Assembly (NCBI GenBank): GCA_949361645.1
Contig: OX442422.1
Location: 5,517,642 to 5,581,641 of the forward strand
DNA: 64,000 nt
From: Spongilla lacustris
Lineage: Eukaryota > Porifera > Demospongiae > Spongillida > Spongillidae
Reading direction: 5' to 3'
The translations under genes were made by a program, and so were the position numbers. The number at the start of each line of letters is the position of its first letter. The first letter of the stretch is position 1. Positions 54,546 through 64,000 of the stretch are shown in pieces. The notes beneath the pieces are model-generated. The model saw only the letters and a program-made list of their open reading frames with translations, searched no databases and was not told the origin of the DNA.

Positions 54546-57010
54546 TGCCCTGAGCATGAAGTTGCCGTGTTTTCTCAATAAAAACGTTGTTTAGTTCGCT
54601 GCGAGGTTGTTACATTTGTTGCTGTGTGCAGAGATAATATATAGATTATCTCTGCTGTGTGTTCTTAACAGACGCAGCTTGTTTTTACCCATTGAACACC
54701 TCTAAGCGGGAGTGTCACTGTACTAGCTCTTTAGTTCCTCTCCATACCGGTACGCATGTATTGTTAGCTTTATTACCGGTAGCCGCGATATCCCCGATCA
54801 TGTTGCTTTCCTGTATACTTTCCAAAGCCCTCCCTTTGTCTGCATATGCTTTACCCAATCAGAACGGTGTTTGCACGTTGCATTCTGAGCAGTGATAGAA
54901 AACCGGACCATATTGTAGGCCTATCAACACGTATGTTACTCTGATTGTACACAATACGAATGAAGGCTTACATTTACATTCGCATTGCTTAACTGCTGAA
55001 CGTTCTGCTTGTATAAATTATATTTCCTTTAAAAAGTGTGCTCGTTTTTCTTTTCTTGGTACTGGATTTCCCTTTTGTTCCTTTCTCAGCTCTTCAGTGT
55101 GGCATTGCACCTAAATCATATTTTAAAACGCTTACACGTTCACCACCACTAAAAATTATAACTGGCATGATTTATTGTAATATCAGGTTCTCCGCATACT
55201 TTTGAATTCACCAGAACATCTCAGTTCATCACACAAGACCCATTTAACTATAGCTGTCCTTCTGAAGAAAAAGGTTTGGTATAGTAGACAAAACCAGATA
55301 TCTAGTTATAATCCTGTAGGGAGCCAAATTTTAGGGTTAGGTTTATACTGCCTTTGGGTTTTGGTTAATAGCCAGATATACATGTGTAAAGGGGCATCAC
55401 TTGGCATGTCGTAGAAATGGTGTAAAATGGCACAACTAACCCAGCCAAGTGGGTCAGTTGATCTTTGAGCGATATGCTGTCTTAAGCTAAAGTTATGTGC
55501 GTATGCTAGCATGAGTAGGCCAAGGCTTTCTTGTCTCTTGTCCAATGTCCAAGCATTGTGAAATAATTGATCAAAGTAAATTCATACACATGCATGACAC
55601 TTTACCAATGAGAGCCCATAAAATTGATTTGCAGGTGTTTTAACGTGATTCACAACATCATTCTCCATTTTATAAATATAAACAGAATGCCTCTGAGATT
55701 GCTTCATAGCCAAACAAGCCTAGCTCACTATTTCTGTTACATGAACCAATAATGCCATATAATTGCAGTTAAAGCATATGGCTCAACTAACCCCTTCAGT
55801 TGCAAATGGCTCTTAATCCCACTACTAACTTTTCAAGTAAAGAGGAAAGTTGCATGAAATGGAAGCAAGGTATATAGTTTATTTTAAACATTAATATAGC
55901 TGCATACTTGTACTTTCTAACACCCTATAGCTAGACTGAAACGGAAATATCATTGATGAGAGCACAGATTGTAAGAAAATAGAATTTCACTCTGATCAAC
56001 AAATCTCTTATTTTTGAATATTACATTGTGGGTGGGTTTGTGTCCCATTCGCTGTGGAGACATATTGTAACTGGGGCAAAGAAGCTCACACCACCTTCTC
56101 CCACCTTGCATTCTGCATTGCCACCACCTCTTCCTGCCACAAGGTCACATCTTGGCTGAAATATATGGCAGGCTAAACTTCACCCTCATCCCAGCCATTG
56201 CAAGGGCCATTCTGGGTAGATATTTACCCACCGAAGACAAATTAGTATTTTAAAGTGTGTTTATGTGAACATTAATGTCAATATACATGTATATACATCT
56301 TAGATCTCATCACAAGGGAAGACCTCACTTTCCTCACTAGTGATATTTAAATTGTCTCTCATGGTTGTAATGAATACAAAAACAAAATCCTTATGTAGGA
56401 CAAAAAGCTAGTCATTGCACTTAATATATGTTAGCATAGTTCAAGTATGTTTTGTCGTAAAGCTAAAAAAAAAGGGGGGGGGGGGGGGGGTGGGGGGGCT
56501 CAACTAACCTAGTGGCTCAACTAGCCCACTCCTCCCCTACTTATAATAATTCTCAAAAGGGTTAGGCGAGTCAAGTGTATAATTAATAACTCAATAGTGA
56601 AATCCCCTTGTTTAATAATTTCAATTTTCTAGTAGTCCACCAAGAACACTGATTTCTATGCTTACATATAACAACACGATAAAAGTTCCATATAAGAGCT
56701 TTCAATGGTTAACATGTACATTTAGATGCAGATGCATAAAAAATTTGGATCTAAAAAACACCACCTTGGGAGTGTAGAAATATCAAGATAATTGAACAAG
56801 ATTATCTGCAATGAAAGATGACACTTTTCATATTGCATTTATAATGCATCTTGGGTCTAGTATAGTTAACCAGAAGTTGTGTACAATGTAGATGAAACCT
56901 AATGGTTAGGCGAGTTAAGTGCTTGGTGGAATTGAATAGTAGGAATATCCTAAATTGAATATATTTCAGCCATGGAAAATACTGTATTCTGTGCATACCA
57001 GTACTTTTCA
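54546..57010 (+). repeat. left arm of a ~7 kb inverted duplication
   Basis: Reverse-complementary to 58567-61536 over most of its length, for example GGTTAGGCGAGTCAAGTGTA at 56562 against TACACTTGACTCGCCTAACC near 59230, and the AACCTCGCAGC-type outer ends at 54600 and 61490. Divergence is noticeable and each arm has its own insertions. No gene is recognised other than retroelement fragments. Confidence 0.85.
56036..56215 (+). mobile_element. non-LTR C-terminal fragment in the left arm
   Basis: Reads CVPFAVETYCNWGKEAHTTF and WLKYMAG, then in a shifted frame GRLNFTLIPAIARAILGR, the same family as 48332-49354. It is absent from the equivalent point of the right arm, so it was inserted after the duplication. 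Confidence 0.65.
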
Positions 57011-57470
57011 ATTTGATAAGTTATCCTTTAATATACCACTAAAATAATATTAATGAAGCTCATAATTATATTTGTGGCCACCAATCCCCTAAAATATTTG
57101 TGTACCGCATAGTACATGCATGAGTTATTATGTGCCACTGACTTTTTAAAAGAATTCATTTGCCTGATTCAGTTTACAATTGCTGTACAAATTAATGTCA
57201 TTAATGTCCTTTCACCTTTAACCAGACAAGTACACACTGTGGGCTGCACGCAGTTGAAAAAATAATAATCAATACGAAACCAAATGTTTGGGAGGGACAA
57301 AAGCAAACTGCTTTTGCACTGATGCAATCATAGTAGCAAGCCTACCTAGACTGTAGTTTACAACGATTACCCCTATACAGAGTAGGACTGAAGGGACAAG
57401 TATAATCAAATATACTGCAACCTATTGGGTGTAGGAATGTAGCTATGTTTAGTGCAGTATAGGTATGTGC
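57011..57470. other. spacer of the inverted duplication, unassigned
   Basis: No feature is recognised. Confidence 0.4.
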
Positions 57471-58010
57471 ACATAGTGTGGGTATAGGTGTAGTGCAGTG
57501 TATGTGTAGTGTAGTGTATGTGTATGTGTAGTGTATTGTAGTGTAGTGTATGTGTAGTGTAGTGTAGTGTAGTGTAGTGTATGTGTAGTGTAGTGTATGT
57601 TTAGTGTAGTGTATGTGTAGTGTAGTGTATGTGTAGTGTAGTGTATGTGTAGTGTAGTGTATGTGTAGTGTAGTGTATGTGTAGTGTATGTGTAGTGTAG
57701 TATATGTGTAGTGTAGTGTATGTGTAGTGTAGTGTATGTGTAGTGTATGTGTATGTGTATGTGTATGTGTAGTGTAGTGTAGTGTATGTGTAGTGTAGTG
57801 TAGTGTATGTGTAGTGTATGTGTAGTGTATGTGTAGTGTAGTGTATGTGTACTGTAGTGTATGTGTAGTGTAGTGTATGTGCAGTGTAGTGTAGTGTAGT
57901 GTATGTGTAGTGTAGTGTAGTGTATGTGTAGTGTAGTGTATGTGTAGTGTAGTATATGTGTAGTGTAGTGTATGTGTAGTGTAGTGTATGTGTACATGTG
58001 TGTAGTGGGG
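57471..58010 (+). repeat. minisatellite GTGTAGTGTATGTGTA-type, ~540 bp
   Basis: Mixtures of TAGTG and TATGTG units in irregular order. Long minus-strand frames of HYTYTTL type are artefacts. It lies at the centre of the inverted duplication. Confidence 0.93.
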
Positions 58011-58566
58011 GCATAAGTAAGTGCCGTAGTGTAGTGTGGTTTTAGGTAAGTGTATTTTAAGTGTGGGTGTAGATATTTGAGGGTTAATTACAAACTGCAT
58101 TTATACATGCAATGTGAGTATCAACTTATTGTCTAATGTCCTGGTGTACACTGTGGTAGGTATCTATATGCTAATATGAAGGATTACTGTGTTTTACTAG
58201 AAGGCACACTGCAGAAAAACAGCATTAGTAGATGACCTTTTCTATTTTTCTGAGTGTAAAACTGGACTGCCAAATCCACTAAACCATTTTGAAGTAATCC
58301 TTATTGGTTAATGCCATACTCTGTGTAGGGTAATCATTGTTAACAACAGTCTGGGTAATGCTTGCTGGTAACATTGCATCAGCACAAAGGAATTCCCTTT
58401 TGTTACTCCCAAGTTTGTAGATCAATTGTAAAAAACTCCATTGAATAGTTATTGGCATATAATAATGTATTATGTAGTACACAAGTATTTTGAGGGATTG
58501 GTGACCACAAATATAAGTATGAGCCTCGTTAAGTATTATTATAATGGTATGTTAAATTGAATTACT
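58011..58566. other. spacer, unassigned
   Basis: No exon or repeat is recognised. Confidence 0.4.
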
Positions 58567-58819
58567 GGATCAGGTATGTACAGAATACAGTATATTCCAT
58601 GGCTAAAATATTCAATTTAGGATATTCCTACTATTCACTATATAAATTCATTTCACCAAACCATACACATCAGGTTTTGTCAACATTGTATGCAACTTCT
58701 GGTGAACTATACTAGGCCCAAGGTGCATTATAAATGCAATATGAAGTGTCATCTTTCATTGTAGATCATCTTGTCCACCAGCAATTATGAGATCTTAATC
58801 TTGATATGTTTACACTCCC

Positions 58820-59060
58820 AAGGTACCGTGCAAATTTCTTTTCAGTTAGAATCATACCGATTTGGAACTCACTGCCTGACACTGTTGTTAAATCATCCTC
58901 AGAAAGAACGTTTAGGTTAATGCTGAACAATGTTGATTTATCTATTTTTTGTAAATGCTACGCATTTTAGGCAGTATACAAGTGCATATCTAATTTATGC
59001 CATTACTTGCCTATGTGTATATTACATGCACATGAAATTATTATTATTATTATTATTAAG
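58820..59060 (+). mobile_element. LINE 3' end with (ATT)n tail
   Basis: Reads YRANFFSVRIIPIWNSLPDT and SSSERTF, matching the very common C-terminus of non-LTR RT proteins (FFS.R.I..WN.LP..VV), then a stop and an (ATT)n tail at 59040-59059. The left arm lacks it. AAGGT lies at both borders as a possible target duplication. Confidence 0.8.
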
Positions 59061-59404
59061 GTGGTGTTTTTTAGATCCAAATTTTAATGCATCTGCATCT
59101 AAATGTACATGTTAACTATTGAACGCTCTTATATCTTGTTGTTAAATGTAAGCATAGAAATCAGTGTTCTTGGTGGACTACTAGAAAATTGAAATTATTA
59201 AACGAGAGGATTTCACTTTTGAGTTATTAATTATACACTTGACTCGCCTAACCCTTTTGAGAATTATTATAAGTAGGGGAGGAGTGGGCTAGTTGAGCCA
59301 CCCCCTTTTATTTAGCTACATACTTGAATTATGCTAACATATATTGACATTAAGTCTTACATAAGGATTTTGTTTTTGTATCAGTCATTACAATGTAATA
59401 TTCA

Positions 59405-59826
59405 AATATAAGGCCTGCTGATATTCTAGTGTCAAGTTGGGGAATTAAAGATACTGCTGCTTTTGACATCACAGTAACTTCACCGCTAAGTCCCAAAATT
59501 GTTTCTGAAGCGGGGATTTCTGCTGGTGTGGCTGCAAAAGCTGCAGAATCAAGAAAACATGAACAAAATGACACAAAGTGTTCAGAGCTTGGTTGGCAGT
59601 GCATTCCACTAGCAGTGGAAACATATGGAGCCTGGGGTGAAGAGGCACGCAATGCTTTCTCCTGCATAGCCATGCGCGAAGCCATCCTCACAAACTGTAG
59701 CAAATCCCAGTTTTGGGGGATCTATATGGCAGACTGAGCATTGTGCTTGTGAGAGCAAACGCCAGGGCTATCCTTGCTAGATCATTGCAGGTGGCAGACA
59801 TGCAGGTCGATGCAATGGACTACTGA
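59405..59826 (+). mobile_element. non-LTR C-terminal fragment in the right arm
   Basis: Reads KDTAAFDITVTSPLSPKIVS, CSELGWQCIPLAVETYGAWG and, after a frameshift, IVLVRANARAILARSLQV to a stop. Same family as 48332-49354. It lies within about 30 bp of the equivalent point of the left-arm insertion but in the opposite orientation relative to the arm, so it is an independent insertion. Confidence 0.7.
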
Positions 59827-61204
59827 TCTTTCTGTGTGTATATGTGTTTTTAGGGTTAATATATTATAATTATAATCATAAATATTAAAAAAAAAGAAAT
59901 TTGATGATCAGAGTGAAATTCTATTTTTTTTTCACAGTGTGTGCTCTCATCATTGATATTTCTGCTTCAGTCTAGGGTTTTAGAAAGTACAAGTATGCAG
60001 CTATATTAATGAATAAACTATATACTTTGCTTCCGTTTTATGCAACTTTCCTCTTTACTTGAAAAGTTAGTAGTGGGGTTAAGAGCCATTTGCAAAGGGG
60101 TTAGCTGAGCCATATGCTTTAACTGCGATTGTATGGCATTATTGGTTCACGTAACAGAAATAGTGAGCTAGGCTTATTTGGCTATGAAACAATCTAAGAG
60201 GCATTTTGTTTATATTTGTAATATGGAGAATGATGTCGTGAATCACGTTAAAACACTTGCAAATCAATTTTATGGGCTCTCATCGGTAAAGTGTCATGCA
60301 TTAGTGTATGAATTTACTTTGATCAATTATTTCACAATGCTTGAACATTGGACAAGAGACAAGAAAGCCTTGGCCTACTCATGCTAGCATATGCACATAA
60401 CTTTAGCTTAAGACAGCATATGGCTCAAGGCTCAACTGACCCACTTGGCTGGGTTAGTTTTTACACCATTTGATTTTTTATAATGAACTTTTTCTCATGC
60501 CCATCCCCAGTCTCTAACATTTCTACGACATGCCAAGTGATGCCCCTTTATATATCTGGCTATTAACCAAAATGAATAACCCCACCCTCCCCTACATGAT
60601 TATAACTAGATATCTGGTTTTGCCAACTATACCAAACCTATTTCTTCAGAAGGACTGTTATAGTTAAATGGGTCTTGTGTGATGAACTGAGATGTTCAGG
60701 TGGATTCAGAAGTATGAGAACTAGATATTAAAATAAATCATGCCAGTTATAATTTTCAGGGCTGTTGCACGTTGGTGAACGTGTAAGCGTTTTAAAAGAT
60801 GACTTAGGTGCAATGTCACGCTGAAGAGCTGAGATAGGAACTAAGGGAAATCCAGTACCATGAGAATAACAAAGAGCACACTGTAAAGGAAATATAATTT
60901 ATACAAGCAAAACATTCAGCAGTTAAGCAATGCGCATGTACATGTAAGCCTTCGTCGTATTGTGTACAATCAGAGTAACATATGTGTTGATCTCTTATAG
61001 GCCTACACAAGGGGGAAAAAAAGCGTCGGATCAAGTTTGATTTAATAAAGGGTTTTTAAAATCCTCTTTAAAATCGCTGTGTGATTGAACATTTAAATTG
61101 ATTTGTGTGTGATTTTAATGTTTGATTTCACGCCTTGGTTTTTATCACCGCTCAGAATGCAACGTGCATACACCGTTCTGATTGGGTAAAGCATATGCAG
61201 ACGA

Positions 61205-61320
61205 AAGCAGTGGCGTAGGAAAAGGGGGGGCAGGGAAGGCAACTGTCCCCCCACTTTTAAAAGGGGGGGGGGGGGGGGGGGGCCTTGGGGGGCCATGGCC
61301 CCCCACTTTTACACCGCCGA
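61205..61320. other. G-rich/C-rich insertion block, CAGTGGCGTAGG start
   Basis: Starts GCAGTGGCGTAGGAAAAG and includes an 18-G run and GGGGGGCCATGGCCCCCC. The start looks like a hAT-type terminus, but no matching right end or duplication was found. Confidence 0.45.
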
Positions 61321-61536
61321 TACTACAGTGTATCTATGCATACTGTTTTATTTTTATTAAAAACCAAGCGAAACCTACCTTTTGCTCAGAATGGGGACGA
61401 TCCAAACAAGCTACAACGAACAGGTTTTCAATGGGTAAAAACAAGCCGCGTCTATTTAGAACACACAGCAACAAATGTAACAACCTCGCAGCCAACTAAA
61501 CAACGTGTTTATTGAGAAAACACAGCAACTTCAAGT

Positions 61537-61845
61537 AGCGATCAAGACAGTGTTTCTATTTATCGGATAGTATTTTGGATAAAATAAAAATAAAAATAAA
61601 TACAAAAATAAAATAAAATACTGAAACGCTCTGAATTTTGAGGGCAACGGCGTTCCATACCTATTGTCTTGATTAATGTTTGTGAATATTATATATCAGA
61701 GTATGCATTTATTTTTTAAAAATACAAAAAAAAAATATTGAGACGCTCTGAATTTTGAGGGCAACGGCGTTCCATACTCAACCGCCCGCGCGAAAATTTA
61801 TTATTATTATTGTTTTTTTTCTTCTTTTTTTTTTACTGATGAAAC

Positions 61846-61850
<5 letters not shown>
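61537..61850. repeat. AT-rich region with a ~46 bp direct repeat
   Basis: CGCTCTGAATTTTGAGGGCA and CGGCGTTCCATAC occur at 61626-61660 and 61745-61780, about 118 bp apart, within AAAATAAAAT-rich sequence. No gene is seen. Confidence 0.6.

Positions 61851-61851
<1 letters not shown>

Positions 61852-61893
<42 letters not shown>
61852..61893 (+). repeat. (ATT)14 microsatellite
   Basis: Pure ATT tract adjoining the 3' side of the minus-strand retroelement fragment that follows. Confidence 0.95.
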
Positions 61894-62149
61894 GAAACAA
61901 TACAACAGTTACAAGCAAAGTACAAATGAATATATGTATACATGCAAATGCACAAAACTTGAGACACAACAAAATAAACTACACTACTAAACAAGAGGCT
62001 GCCTAGCAACCATTGCACGAGCATTGTTCTTCTGCAAAGCAATGGCAAGCCTTTGATATAGCCAGCAAGATACTGATGAAACTGGCTGATCTGATCTGTT
62101 GGCCACCATTCTGGCCAGAGTCTTGAAAATTGGAATACTAGCTGTGCCC

Positions 62150-62150
<1 letters not shown>
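61894..62150 (-). mobile_element. non-LTR 3' fragment, same subfamily as 12400-12648
   Basis: Minus-strand reading gives SCWLYQRLAIALQKNNARAM and VARQPLV, then a stop and a 3' UTR into (AAT)n. It extends slightly further 5' than the 12.4 kb copy. Enclosed by (ATT)n tracts at 61852-61893 and 62152-62180. Confidence 0.75.
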
Positions 62151-62183
<33 letters not shown>

Positions 62184-62252
62184 ATTCATCATTGAAAAAT
62201 TACAATTACAAGTACACATATACACCACGTGAAAAACATGCAAAAATCAAAG

Positions 62253-63530
62253 TTAAACTCCACCCTCAGACCTGAAAAAGCCTGAGCGTGAAAGTAAAGC
62301 TCGAGCATTTGCTCTCACCAGTGTTACATTGAGACGTTGGTAGATGGTAGTGATGGCCTTGGATTTGCTGCACTGCAACTGGATGGCCAGACGGGATGCT
62401 AGCCGAGAAATGGTGGACTGGGCTTCTGCCCCCCAGCAACCATAAGTCTCAACTGCTAAGGGTATAGCAACCCATCCAAGCTCTGCACACTTGCGATCAT
62501 TCACACCATGCTTCCGAACTTCAGCTGCCATAGCTGCTGACCCTCTTGCAACTCCCGCTTCAGTTAAAGTAGTGAGATTAAGCGGTTACAGTTAGGTCAA
62601 AAGCTGCTGGTTTGCCGATTATCCAGTTCTGTACAAGAATATCAGCTGGATGACTGTGTCTTTTGTCTGCCCCTAAGCCACAACCTACTTCAAGCTGTCC
62701 CCCCAGACATGCTCGATGGCAGAACTGTGAATAGGCATCCCTCAAGCTGTTGTGACGCAGAACGACATCCCCTCCACTTTTACACGTCACTGCATGGTGT
62801 CCTAGAGGGTCTAGCTGGTGTTCAGGACAGTATGGACAGCAAGAACCCAAAGATGTGTCCATTCCAAGCCACCACTTCAATGCAATCTGGAACTCGATCA
62901 TCAGGTTCAAGGTGAAGGTTAAGACCTACTGAAGGAATGACTGACAGCCAGGCTGCAGCATGGTGTGAGGACACAGACAACAAACGTGCACGGTTGGCAG
63001 GGGACGACTTAAGTAGCAGTTGATCAAACTGGTGGTTTTCCAACATAGCCGAGAGATCCTTTTGACTATAGCTAGAATTAAGCAAAAGATCTCCTGAAAT
63101 TGCATGCACTGGTGGGACTATACTGTTAAAAATACTGAATGATTCCAAGGCGTATTCATCAGATGGTATTAGAGACCCGGCCTTAATCAGTGATGCCAAA
63201 TAAGCAGCTGGAGAATGGAGAGCAAGACTACGAAGGCCAAGACCCCCCCAACCAAGGCTCAGTTGAACTTGCAACCATTCTGTGTCAGCTGTATCAATTC
63301 CAGTGCATTCGGAAAAACAATGACGAACGTCAACATCAAACAATGCTAACCCGTCAGAGATAAGTGAGGGTGGAGTTGAACGGGCAAGATGAACTAATTT
63401 ACAGTACCCTGCACACTGACGCAGGAGGAGGAGTGCAACTTGGGGGTCCAATGAGCCCACAGTAACCAACTGGGATAGCAACTTGGCAGCCTTAGCACGC
63501 CTTTGTGCTAAAAACTTTGCACAAAAGATG
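62253..63530 (-). mobile_element. non-LTR retroelement C-terminal part, minus-strand copy
   Basis: Minus-strand frames 63481-62822, 62910-62578 and 62531-62253 together cover the same protein region as 48101-49357: FDVDVRHCFSECTGI, GWGGLGLRSLALHSPAA, CPYCPEHQLDPLGHHAVTC (CX2CX9HX4C), RHNSLRDA, HPADILVQ, GKPAAFDLTV, and CAELGWVAIPLAVETYGCWG. Frameshifts occur near 62870 and 62560. The 5' edge at ~63530 (TCTTTTGTGC on the minus strand, next to ATT repeats) coincides with the edge of the 48 kb copy, so truncation is not random. Confidence 0.75.
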
Positions 63531-63532
63531 GT

Positions 63533-63561
63533 ATTATTATTATTATTATTATTATTATTTA
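63533..63561 (+). repeat. (ATT)n microsatellite
   Basis: Pure ATT tract between the retroelement 5' edge and a repeat block that, at 34.27 kb, is preceded by a comparable (ATT)n tract without the retroelement. Confidence 0.92.
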
Positions 63562-64000
63562 TAAGCGACTACTACTTGTACTTGTATACTTTGCAACCCG
63601 TACATATACTAGTACAATGTTGAAGTAAATACACCGGATTGTATGATAAAATCCAGCCGTTGTAATTCCCGAGCCATGTTTGTTGCCTAGCAACACAATG
63701 TTTACAGTTCTGTTACATTTGCTGCTGTTCTAGTTCCAAACTCGCGCGCCATACTTTTCCTCGTTTCTCGTCTTAGTTCAGTTCATAACGCCGCCTCTTA
63801 GAAGCTGGCACCACAACAGAATTCTTTTCCTGTCGCCACCTCCATATTTGTTATGTACATGTCACGAGCAGACTGTTCAGCATCAGCATCGTACCGAACT
63901 CGGGAGGACTCAGTCTCTAACTCATAGTCTTGATTTAGGAGGTATATTCCTCTCTTCGCTTAGCTTTCCTCTTAGAAGGCATTTTGACAAAAACAACTTC
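63562..64000 (-). repeat. repeat block carrying a broken basic ORF, second copy
   Basis: Near-identical to 34293-34730. X-box-like GTTGCCTAGCAAC lies at 63682-63694. On the minus strand an ATG at ~63982 begins MPSKRKAKRREEY and then shifts frame. It lacks the Mutator-like insertion and so gives the approximate empty site. The window ends inside the block. Confidence 0.75.

Larger units (their letters stand above)
58567..61536 (-). repeat. right arm of the ~7 kb inverted duplication
   Basis: Reverse complement of 54546-57010, enlarged by a LINE 3' end (58820-59060), a non-LTR fragment (59405-59826) and a G-rich block (61205-61320). Confidence 0.85.

Noticed and set aside
57342..58100. 252-codon minus-strand HYTYTTL-rich frame
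   Set aside because: Simple-sequence artefact of the GTGTAGTGTATGTGTA repeat.
61778..61972. Poly-Asn frame over the (ATT)n tract
   Set aside because: Translation of a trinucleotide microsatellite.

Overview
This window reads as nuclear DNA of an intron-rich metazoan. The evidence is interrupted genes with GT-AG introns, (CA)n and (ATT)n microsatellites, many minisatellites, MITEs, LTR and non-LTR retroelement debris, a Helitron and a Mutator-like element. Abundant TACATGTA-type palindromes, single-repeat ankyrin exons and intron-bearing integrase-like relics would suit a sponge (demosponge), but that is an inference. No rRNA, tRNA, CRISPR array or bacterial operon was seen.

Layout. (1) 0.29-3.15 kb: a ~425 bp inverted repeat encloses a decayed multi-exon integrase-like gene and the tail of a protein kinase domain; a 234 bp hAT-like MITE sits at the inner edge of the left arm. 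(2) 3.7-6.4 kb: a degenerate Ty3/gypsy-like element with 115 bp LTRs, hit by a 209 bp hAT-like MITE in gag and a 95 bp foldback element in the 3' LTR. (3) 6.5-16.6 kb: an 11-exon ankyrin-repeat gene (about 374 aa) in which each repeat is one phase-0 exon inside an amplified exon+intron module. It carries a 1,025 bp Helitron and two ~620 bp palindromes. (4) 16.6-26.4 kb: duplicated 3' flank, minisatellites, a small glycine-zipper ORF and mostly unassigned DNA. (5) 26.4-32 kb: a 5'-truncated second ankyrin copy (last two exons), its 3' flank and an older ankyrin pseudo-exon. (6) 32.3-38.0 kb: foldback MITEs, a TIR element, and a 3.27 kb Mutator-like element with 9 bp target duplication and a candidate four-exon gene. 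(7) 38.3-39.7 kb: a minus-strand multi-exon zinc-finger-like gene with two homopolymer frameshifts. (8) 40.7-50.0 kb: a complete third ankyrin copy (11 exons, about 377 aa). (9) 50-54.5 kb: duplicated 3' flank, a 24 bp minisatellite over 1 kb long and a (CA)n tract. (10) 54.5-61.5 kb: a giant inverted repeat around a (GTGTAGTGTATGTGTA)-type minisatellite. (11) 61.8-63.5 kb: minus-strand non-LTR retroelement C-terminal fragments, then a repeat block also present at 34.3-34.7 kb.

The three ankyrin loci are segmental duplicates that share upstream blocks, exons, intron modules and 3' flanks. They supply matched filled and empty sites for the mobile elements. The most striking result is that one (ATT)n tract, present in four paralogous introns, is empty in one copy and occupied in the other three by differently truncated and oriented fragments of a non-LTR family. 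That family has a CCHC motif and a restriction-endonuclease-like motif, and further copies at 62-63.5 kb also lie between (ATT)n tracts. This is the signature of microsatellite-targeted insertion.
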